Below are positions 30,498 through 39,273 of a stretch of DNA of 45,889 bases, piece by piece. The position numbers and the translations under genes were made by a program. The notes below the pieces were generated by a model. The model was not told the DNA's origin. It ran no database searches and saw only the letters and a program-made list of their open reading frames with translations. Positions within the stretch are counted from its first letter, which is position 1. Every line of letters starts with the position of its first letter. The stretch spans positions 1-45,889 of the forward strand of contig CACRSC010000064.1 in the NCBI GenBank assembly GCA_902651635.1, written 5' to 3'. The stretch is from Mastigamoeba balamuthi. Lineage: Eukaryota > Evosea > Mastigamoebida > Mastigamoebidae.

Positions 30498-31759
30498 TCA
30501 GAGAGCAGAAAAGAGGGCAGTTGATGAAGCAATCAGCACGGATGGAAGGAGCAGCAGCCCTGACGATGTACAGTTGTCAGTGCAATATTCTGAAGGCTCT
30601 GTGTCACTAGTGTGAGTGCAGCGCCACTCTCCTACCTGCCTACCACTGGGGTCCACGCAGGTCACGTTCCTTCTCCTGGTGCAGTCGGAGCACGGCGACC
30701 ACTCTCCAAATGCCCACACATAGTCGTGGCAGTGATACCCATCGCAGCGTTTCCTATCGGCCGGCTTGGGAGGCTTGCAATTGTAGTCTTCGACGATGAC
30801 ACCGAAAGGGGGTCTCTGGCACCACACCTGCCTTGTGCCGTAGCACTCTTCCGAGCAGTTGAACCAGGGGTCCGCCCCCCACTCGTACTCAAACTCGTTG
30901 CACTGGCGCGTGGTCTCAGGCTTCTGCGCGCTGCAGAGCCTGTCCTCGACAACGAACTGGAACGGAGCGTGCTGCGTGGTGTCCCAGCACGTCACGGACC
31001 TCTTCTGCTGCCCGTTGGTGCACTGCTCCCACTCGCTGGCCTGCCACTCGAACTTCTTGGTGCACGCGCCGCCAGAGCAGCTCTGCTGCGTCGAGGGAGT
31101 GTAGATGCACCTGTCGTCGGCAACGACGACTCCATCGGGCCGCTTGCACAGCGGCGTGCGCCTCTGATAGCAGTCGGAGCCGCACTCCGACCACTGCCCC
31201 TCGTCCCACTTGTACTCGACACTCCAGCAAAATGTGTTCACGTTGGTGCTGATCTCGCACTTGCCATTCACTGGCTGGGTGCACGTGATCTTCACCATGA
31301 CCTGCCCTCCGCTGGGGTCCCCACACGCAGCTCGAGGAAGAGCGTGATTGGAGAAGCATGTCAACTGCAGAGACCACCACAGAGCAGTCAGTGGGGATGG
31401 CGATCAGATGGTGAGCTGCGCACGGGGCTATCAGTGGAAGCCACAGAGCAGCAGGTGCCCTTGCGGTTGCTCTCTGTAGTCGTGCAGACGCTGAAGGCAC
31501 TGCTATCGGTGGAGACGATGTCGGCCCAGCTGAGACTCCCGTACTCCGTCTCAGAGCATTGCGATGCCACAGTGACAGCATGACCCCAGGGGATAGTGTA
31601 CTTGGTGTTGCAGTTCGTGCAGAAGCAGTACCAGGGAGCACGAAGGGGTGCCGCTGTGCTGTTGCCTGCACTTCTCACCTGCAGGCTGACACCTGTGTCC
31701 TGCGAGGCAAAAACACAGGAGAAAAGTAGGATCGCCAGTGGCAGAATGAGGACACCCAT
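30498..31759 (-). CDS. secreted, probably GPI-anchored, thrombospondin type-1 repeat protein
   Basis: Exons 31759-31424 and 31364-30498 give 400 residues. A signal peptide (MGVLILPLAILLFSCVFAS) is followed by a Cys-containing domain with CFCTNCNTKY, then four thrombospondin-1-like repeats of ADAMTS style: YKWDEGQWSECGSDC, FEWQASEWEQC, YEWGADPWFNCSEEC and YVWAFGEWSPCSDC. Each has a following R...C..P.G.VV.D..C segment. The C-terminus is a hydrophobic stretch preceded by small residues (NCTSSGLLLLPSVLIASS), a pattern typical of GPI attachment. The likely role is cell-surface adhesion or ligand binding. The 59-nt intron is GTGCGC...CTGCAG in phase 0. Confidence 0.85.
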
Positions 31760-32453
31760 CGTTCTTCCCAGCTGTCCCCCGCGCTTGTGCTACTAAAGCA
31801 CTGGACTGATACTGGTGCCAGGAAGTGCATGAAGCCCCCAAACGACCCGCCGGGTGAGGAAATTACTCCCAGATTTGTTTTTGTCCCACGTCATTGCTCT
31901 CCCCAGTATAAAGTGCTGTGCGCACTGAGCCATATTGGAGTTGCCTCGTATGTCATGGCATAGCATCATCTCCGGATAAATCGAATGATGGGGCCAAGAG
32001 AGAGGGTGATTGCGGCTGCAGGGCGAGATTGATACCAGTGGTCTCTTTCTCAGAGCCGGCAAGCGCCTCAGGACCTGCGCAGATCGCAGCGAGATCCATC
32101 TGCCTGACACAGCCGGTGCTACGCCACGGCTGGGGGAGTCAGGGCCATGCTGCGTCGGCCCAGAACCTCAGGGTCAGTCAAGTGCGCGTTGTTCCGGTCG
32201 CGGATTTCTTTTCAGCAGTTCAGAAAATGCCGATTTCAGATAGCCGGTCGCCACAAGAGTGTCGATTGTCGGCGTGCGGATTGGGTGAGTTCCATGTGGC
32301 CCGACCACACGAGCTACTTCCGAGAATCGTCCCCAAGAGATATTTCGCGAAAAATTCTTCCTATCTGAACCGCCAAAAAAGAAATCCGCTCGTCTCGAAA
32401 CAAAAAAAAACAAAACAAACCAAAAAACAAACGCCACCCATTGAGACGCGACG
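31760..32453. other. intergenic region between divergent genes
   Basis: The shared upstream region of the thrombospondin-repeat gene and LRR-ART copy B. TATAAAG at 31908-31914 (plus strand) could be a TATA element. 32395-32432 is a poly-A rich leader (CAAAAAAAAACAAAAC) shortly before the copy B ATG. No gene seen. Confidence 0.35.
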
Positions 32454-33800
32454 ATGCCTCCCCACACGTTCTGCTCGCCACTGCTGCTGCTGTTGCTGGC
32501 CGTGGTGGCCGTGGCAGCAGCCAACAGGACAGCAGCGGAGACGGCGGCCCTGTGCGACCTCTACAGCTCAGTGCCCTGCATCAGGCAGAAATGGGGCAAC
32601 TGCGACCCCTGCACTGCCCCGGCCCCCGGCGCATGCGACGCCACCTGGGGCAGGGGCACCTCCATGTGCTGCACCACCGCTGAATCCCTCGTTGTCGCTC
32701 GACCTCAACGTGCCCCTGTGGCAGTGTGCTGTCGGTCGTCTGCGGGGACGCGAACCGCGGGGGGACCGTACCCCAGAGCATCGGCGACCTCGGACGGCTG
32801 GACACGCTGTGAGGCCCTGCCGCTGCCCACGCTGATCTAACGGGTGCCGGGGCAGGTGGCTGAACGGGGCGGGGCTCACAGGAACACTGCCGGACTCCAT
32901 CGCGAGGCTCACGAGGCTCACGTACCTGTGCGCTCGCTCTGGCAGCGAATCCAGAACTCCAGACGGCACAACTGACTCGCTCTTTCCTCGACCAGGCACC
33001 TGGGATACAACAGGATCAGTGGGAGCATCCCCAGCACCCTCGCCAGCATGACAGCACTGAAGATACTGTACAACAGACCACTTGCAGGACCGACGGGACT
33101 GACGGTGTGGTGCGCAGTGACCTGACCAACAACACGCTGGGGGGGACGATACCGAGCGACATTGGGACGCTGGCCAGCCTCAGGGACCTGTGAGCACACT
33201 CGGGTGGCGCCACAGAGACCGCATCTGAATCGCTCTTTGCTCAGGTACCTGCAGGGAAACAGGCTCAGCGGGACCATCCCCAGCTCACTGACCAGCATAA
33301 CCTCCTTGCGCTCCCTGTGCGCCTCACCAGCACTGCGACAAGAGTGCCAGCTGACGGGTCCCTCTCCCATGCCCGCAGTGACCTCGGCAACAACAATCTC
33401 AGCGGCGAGGTGCCCAGCCGATTCTGCTCGATGAACCTCTGCAAGAGCAACGAGGGGCTCTGCGCAGCTCCGGGGTGCGGCAACTGCCCGGTGTGCTGCA
33501 AGCTGCCGGACCCAGGGAGCGGGGGAGGCTGGGGCTCGTGTTCGACGGCCATTGCGGATAACCACAAGTGTGCGTTCGAGTGCCCCTCTGGCCAGCTCGC
33601 TCTCGAGGGCACATGCACCGGTGGCGAGTGGTCACCAAAGCCACTCTGTGAGCAAAGAACAACAACAAGCAGCAGCAGCAGCAGCAGCAGCGGTAAGCAT
33701 ACGTCCGGGATCACACAATAACGCCGAACTGTGCATCGTTCATCTCACTACTGCTTCGACAGAGTGGTACAGCTCCAGAGCGTCAAGCAGTATAGGAAGT

Positions 33801-33834
<34 letters not shown>

Positions 33835-35363
33835 GTAAGCGTTCATACGTAATCACAGAATAACGCCGACTGTGCATCATTTCCCTCACAATTTAATCGC
33901 CAGAGTGGAACAGCTTCAGGGCGTCAAGCAGCAGTAGCAGCAGTAGCAGCAGCAGTAGCAGCAGATACACTGCACCAGGCAAGCGCAGACACGTTCACAC
34001 TTTGATCTCACAGGAACTGCCAGATATTTCGGAGTCCTCATCGTCCATCATCAGCATCAGTGGTCGCAGTGGCAGCAGTAGCAGCAGCTCAGGTTCGAGC
34101 GTCGGCACTGCGAATGGAGGTGGAGGTCTCTCGGGAGGGGCAATCGCCGGGATAGCTGCGGGGACGACAGTCGCTGTCGTGGCCACAGTGGCAGTGACGG
34201 CGACCGTTGTGGCCGTCACCGTTTCGTCCTCCGCAGCAGCGGGGGCTGTGGCAGCAGGGGCAGCGGTGGCAGCCACGGCAGCGGCAGGAGCAGTGGTGGT
34301 GCTGGGAGCAGTGGCTCTGCGGAGGATCGGGAGGATCAGGACCCGGATGAGCGACCTCGAGGGCGAGAGCCTCCAGCCCCTGCCCCCTGCCCCCGTCCCT
34401 TCCGACATGAGCCTCCGCGAGTCCCTCTGTTGCGTGCAGCCTCCCCTGGGCAGCATCGTGGGCACCATCGACAAGATCGAGAATGGTCGGACGCAACATC
34501 CCACGTACTCCAGTGTCTGACTCTCCTGATGCGAAGACCTGCGGAGGAGTGCGAGCGCTCTACCAGCAGGGCTGAGCGTGGAAGGTGCCCTGGCACTGGT
34601 GGTGTACACGTCCGAGGAGCAGCCGCGCGAGGAAAGCGTCTACTACCGCATGAACCATGCCCTCCGCTGCCGCAGCGACAACAGCAACGCAGCAAGAAGG
34701 GACCGAGCCAGCCTCACTGGCAACGGCAGCGCCACGGGAGAGAGCAGCTGGAGCAGCTGGCTGGCGTACGCGTGGCAACTGACACGAGCGATGCGGAGGC
34801 TGCCGGTGGTGCAGGGCGAGGTCTTCCGGGGCATTGACTGCACCGTCGATGCCGGCGCCTACACTGTGGGCACTGCTGTCTGCTGGAGCGGCTTCACCAG
34901 CACGTCGCGCAGCCGCGCGGTGGCCACGGACTTCCTCAGCGGGCCCGGCACCCTTTTTGTGCTGCGCGTGGACCGGGGCCGCGACATGGGCTGTCTGAAC
35001 CAGTTCGACGAGGAAGAGGTCCTCCTCGAGTCTGGCACCGCCTTTGTCGTCGACTCGGTGCACCCAGAGGCCCTGGGGCGGCACTCTGTGCTCGTTGTGT
35101 GCATGCACGAGGTCCCCTCCGATTCCCGCCTCTTCCCCGTCGCTGTCGAGGAGAACAACCGGGACATTGTCGAGTGCCCACGGAGTGGAGAAGGACGACT
35201 TCTGGCAGGTGCTCGCTCTCGGGACTCGGTGCAGCGGATGCCAGTTCCGCGTGGAATGGCGGACAGGTCAGAGGGAGGTGTGCGCCCCTCTGTTGCCCTC
35301 GAAACTTTGAGCACGGATCGCAGTTGCCGCAGCTGCGCTACAGACTCGCGCAGCCCTTTCTGA
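32454..35363 (+). CDS. LRR-membrane-ADP-ribosyltransferase receptor, copy B
   Basis: Eleven exons: 32454-32665, 32725-32808, 32856-32927, 32996-33067, 33118-33189, 33245-33316, 33379-33692, 33763-33834, 33904-33978, 34024-34485, 34570-35363 (766 residues, all in phase). A good signal peptide (PLLLLLLAVVAVAAA) and N-terminal Cys cap lead into six LRRs, four of them 72-nt phase-2 exons (e.g. LGYNRISGSIPSTLASM). Then a Cys-rich sushi-like module (CPVCC...CAFECPSG...GEWSPKPLC), Ser-rich stalk exons, and a hydrophobic block of about 60 residues in two parts split by SSSAAAG. The C-terminal ART domain has R589 (VFRGID), S613-T614-S615 and E650-E651-E652, the full R-S-ExE set of arginine-specific mono-ART enzymes. 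The intron at 33979-34023 would be GC-AG and is 45 nt in frame, so it may be retained. The domain order matches copy A on the other side of the window. Confidence 0.88.
33693..33978 (+). repeat. duplicated Ser-stalk exon-intron units in copy B
   Basis: Two neighbouring units, intron plus exon (33693-33834 and 33835-33978). Introns share GTAAGC, ATCACA.AATAACGCC and TGTGCATC; exons share GAGTGG.ACAGC followed by GCGTCAAGCAG and AGC repeats. Exons are 72 and 75 nt, both phase 1-1, so stalk length can change without breaking the frame. Confidence 0.85.
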
Positions 35364-35599
35364 TGGCGTTTGCTGGGGCCTCAGAAGACTTGCACAAAGA
35401 TCATCAAAGCAATGCCCTTGACGACACTCTCAATCACAGCTGAGAGCGAATGTGCAAGAGACCTCAGTTCATTCTCCTCACTTCTTCAAACACAGTTTGT
35501 CTTAAGCTCTGTTTAGACGAATAGCATTGTGGTGCTGTTGGGTTCATTCGATCTCTCCACGCAAGAGTTCACGCAGTGACGTCCCCTGCTCGCAAGCTG

Positions 35600-36045
35600 C
35601 CTGATGAGGGAGGGCCTGGTCCTTGATCTCGTACTGCAGCTGACCGCAGCACGGCAGCAGAAACTCCCCGTCGTCGCTCAGCGTGCTGAAGAACGGCCTG
35701 TGCAGGAGCTCAGAACATCCTCTCGCTCTCCACGTCGGGTGAATTGGCCAGCGGGGCAGCGACGGTGTCCCTAGCGAGCGCCGAGGCCATGGAGACTCAC
35801 AAAACATCCGGGCGCATCACACACACCCCCTTCTCCCGCGACCATATCGCGAATACGTACCAACTAAGGCTCCGGAGTCCCTGGGGGCATCGCAGGGCCA
35901 CAGCAGCGCGGACGTGAGCTTCGCGGAACCCAGTTGGTCGCCGGCGATTCCCTCCACGAAGGCGCTGAGGTGCAGGCTCCTCGCGGCCCCTGCGTCCTCG
36001 CGCGCTGCGGAGTTGCGCTTGGAGCAGCGCAGGGTGTTACTCGAG
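35600..36045 (-). pseudogene. relic of a DUF4419 gene (relic 3)
   Basis: On the minus strand it shows LSAFVEGIAG...LTSALLWPCDAPRDSGA, then REKGVCVMRPD, ARDTVAAPLA, and finally STLSDDGEFLLPCCGQLQYEIKDQAL. These match successive parts of exon 1 of the gene at 37038 (HSAFAESIAGG, LLSAVLWPCDDPRDA, REKGCVLRPD, ARDAVAAPLA) and the end of its exon 3. The middle of exon 1 and all of exon 2 are absent; stops and frame shifts are present. It lies about 1 kb from the intact gene and on the opposite strand. Confidence 0.8.
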
Positions 36046-37037
36046 GGCTAGCTCGCCGGTGCCGCAGGCAGCGCTGACCCCGCGTTGAGACCGGTTTGTG
36101 GAAAATGGGGACGAACGCATCGCTCGGCTGCTGGAGTGGCCTGCTGTGCGAGCTTGTCTACGAGCCTGACCAGTGAGGAACCTAAGGGTGTGCGGGCTAC
36201 AACAGCTTAGGGTTCTGGCTGTCAGTCCGGGTGTTGGATTGAACAAAACGCCTAAAACGGGGCCTAAGTTACTTACCCGTTTTGGGTTCGTCCGCCTTCC
36301 CGAGCATAATGGTCGCCGCACACTCCAATGAGTGATGACAGGTGGCGATGGCCAGTGGAGTGTCCTTATCCAGTCGATTCTCCATTTTTCCGTGGATTGA
36401 CAGAGTTTACCCACTTCGAGCAGGCGCCACCACTCAGTGCAACCAATCTGCTGTGTCTGATTGGTGGAGAGGAGCAGCTCCGGCGTTCCTGATACAGATG
36501 CACTGCACTCTCCATCGTCACCGAGCGTGCTGTTCAACAGCAGAGTGCACACACCTCACTGTTCCATGTGCGTCGCGGGAAGACCCAACGAGGCCACGGA
36601 AAAATGCTGTGGAAAGAAATTATGCTCGGGCTTAGATTCCAAGCATCTTGCACACACCATCATATTTAGGAAGGCAGCTCAGAGCGAACTCAAATGTGAG
36701 TCACCGCGACCCAGGAATTCTGGTCCTTCCTTGCAAGCACAGTTGACGTGGTTCGGCGTTCACACTTTTCTTCCCTCACCTTAATGGGTTGGAACAACAA
36801 GATAATTGTGCACAGGATTAAGAAGTGGAACAAATATTTGCCACAAACTACAGTCACTCCGCCAACCGTCGTCCGCATAAATGAGTCTTCATTGAATACA
36901 GGGCCGCTGGGCGCGACTGCATAGTGGGATTTTGCATTGGACCACTTTTTTCACATCAGCAGTTTTTTTACCCATTTTGCGCCCATGGCGACTCAGCGAG
37001 GAATCAGAGCCACACTTCGTCGGCCAGCGCACACACC
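36046..37037. other. intergenic region
   Basis: No supported gene. A minus-strand open frame (36552-36037) partly overlaps relic 3 and has no recognisable domain. The last 80 bases before the DUF4419 ATG contain TTTTTTTACCCATTTTG, perhaps the core promoter. Confidence 0.35.
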
Positions 37038-38482
37038 ATGGCACTCTGCACAGCCCAAGCCCTTCCAGACAGGCCACTCGCCCCGCAGGTCGCGCCATCC
37101 GTCTGCGAGAGCAAGCTCGTCCCCGATTTCCACAGCCTCGCGGGCAGCACGCGGCAGCCCTCGACTTGCGTCCCCGCGTGCGGGGTCTCCAGCGTCGTCG
37201 TCAGCACCGCGCGCTCCTCCGAGACTTACCCCTCCGAGTACGACGCCGGCAAGGCCATCAGGGGCCTGCCCCACAGCGCCTTCGCCGAGAGCATCGCAGG
37301 CGGCAGTGCAGAGTCCGCTGAGCTCCTGTCCGCGGTTCTGTGGCCCTGCGACGACCCCCGGGACGCGGATCCCGTGGCTGCCGAGGGAGTGGCGGTGCAG
37401 GGGCACCAGGGGCTGAGCTGGTACGTGTACGCGTGCTGGGCGAGGGAGAAGGGGTGTGTGCTGCGCCCGGACCTCGTGTGGGTCGCCGTGGCCTCGGAGT
37501 TCGCTCGGGACGCCGTCGCTGCCCCGCTGGCCTACCGCCCTCTCTTCACCCGCCCGTCCGGCGGATGCAACCAGACCCTGACCACCGACGCGCGGAGCGA
37601 CGGCAACCGTGTGCCGCTGGGCCGTCTGGCGGGGCTGCTGGAGCAGAGACTCAGCGACAGGCGCGTCGCCGAGCTCGTGGCCCACAGCGACTTCGCCTCT
37701 GCGGGGCCCAGATTACACCAGACAGCGGCCTCTGTCCTCGCCGCCGCTGCCAGCCCCTTCTACAGCTACTCAACGTTCGGTCTCATGTTCCTTTAATGTT
37801 CGTAACGTTGAATTCAATTGAATTTTGTTGTGAATTTGCAGAGCGATGTGCGGCATTCCGCACTTCAGGATCGACGGGGGCAGCGAAGAGTGGCAGCGCC
37901 TGGCCGCCATGTGCCGCGAGCTGGCCGACCACGTGGCCGCCTGCAGCACGCCCCGCGCGGCGCAGTTCGCCGAGTACTGCAGGGGCGTCGCCAGCCTCGC
38001 GTGCGACATCGACGCGTACGCGCACTGCGACATGGCCGTGCGGGCCAACGCAGAGGCCGCCCAGGCGTTCTTCTCCGCGTGCTTCTGGATCACAGCCAGC
38101 TGCGGCAGCGGCCACCCCTACTTCTGCCGCGGCTGGCTGTCCCGCCTCTACTTCTCGACAGCCGGAGCGCCACAGGTGCCCCGCAAGCGCTGATGAACCA
38201 AATCAGTTGAGGGCTCACAGTTCCCCAAAGACCAGCGGCGACGTGCAGGCGCTGGGAGAGTACTGCCGCGAGTTCGACAGCGTGCTGGACTTCCCGGAGC
38301 ACGTGGGGCGCGTGACGTGGCGCAGCGCGGAGAGCGGGAGGATGTTCTGCACGTGCGCTGGGCTGCTGTACAGCACGCTGAGCGACGACGCAGAGTTTCT
38401 TCTGCCGTGCTACGGGCAGCTGCAGTACGAGATCAAGGACGAGGATCTCTTCGAGCGCCTCGCAGTGGAGAGCACCGATTAG
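37038..38482 (+). CDS. DUF4419 protein
   Basis: Exons 37038-37774, 37842-38175 and 38249-38482 give 434 residues. The family signature is seen as GLSWYVYACWAREKGCVLRPDLVW (the usual pattern is H.PL.L.PD.VWL), FYSYST before the splice and CGIPHFRIDGGSEEWQRL after it, then QAFFSACFWI and CRGWLSRLYF, and the C-terminal STLSDDAEFLLPCYGQLQYE. DUF4419 proteins occur in plants, fungi and protists; no function is established. The donor of intron 1 (GTTCGG, phase 2) was chosen because it gives the family's spacing before CGIP; two other donors are possible. The acceptor of intron 2 could instead be at 38230, adding six residues. Introns carry TTCAATTGAA and ATCAGTTGAG. No signal peptide. Confidence 0.82.
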
Positions 38483-39273
38483 AAGCCAACGCGTACGGGC
38501 GGAACTATGGCGTGAGGCGTGCGGAGTCCCGTCGCAGCCCGCGGGCTTAATGGGCAATTCGTTGGGGCAGTCCGTTCTTCATTAGTGGTCTTCATTAGGT
38601 CTGCCTCGATCGCAATACGCGGGCCCATGTCGCAGTGGTCTGGCTTGCCGCACGCCAGTTGTGACCCAACGGAACAATATTGTGGGACTCCCCGGGTGTG
38701 TGAAGTATCTTCCTGTTTGAAGGACGCACTTCTGGACGCGGAGGTTTCCGAGCCTTCTGGCAGAGCAACAGTATGAGGTGTGTGTGTTCGCAGAACGCAC
38801 TGCAACTAAAGGAGCTTCTGGGTGGCAGTGACTCGAGCCATGCAGCACAGTGGTGGCTGTCAGAGAGATGAACGCAGCCCACGTTTTCTCTTTGCGACAA
38901 ATCGAGGCCAGTCCGCCTCCCGCACGTACGAGCAGGCGCTGCGATGTCCGGAGAAAACAGCCATGTTGTGTGGGACTTGTCAGGTGCACTGGACACCCTG
39001 TCCGCGGCTGCAGCCTCGAGATCGTTGGAGGGGCACTGCTCGTTGGGGGAAACGGGGCTGCCGTATTGCGATTCTCGGATGAGATATCTGCTGCCAATTT
39101 TAGAATCACTCATCGGCCATTCAGAGCCCGTTCCGCGAGGCCTCAGCCCACTGATTCCGTGGAAGCGGCGCCGCCACAGCAGCGCGCGATTCCGCTCCGC
39201 CAGGCAACCACGAAAGTGCAGCGGTCGTTCTCGGCCCAGCCGCGGCGGAGGGCCGTGACATACGCCCCCACAA
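38483..39273. other. intergenic region
   Basis: Nothing that I can support as a gene. Probable 3' flank of the DUF4419 gene and promoter of the coiled-coil cyclase gene; the open frames on both strands are short of codon bias. Confidence 0.35.

Noticed and set aside
36037-36552. 171-residue minus frame
   Set aside because: No domain and no codon bias, and it overlaps the end of a pseudogene relic.
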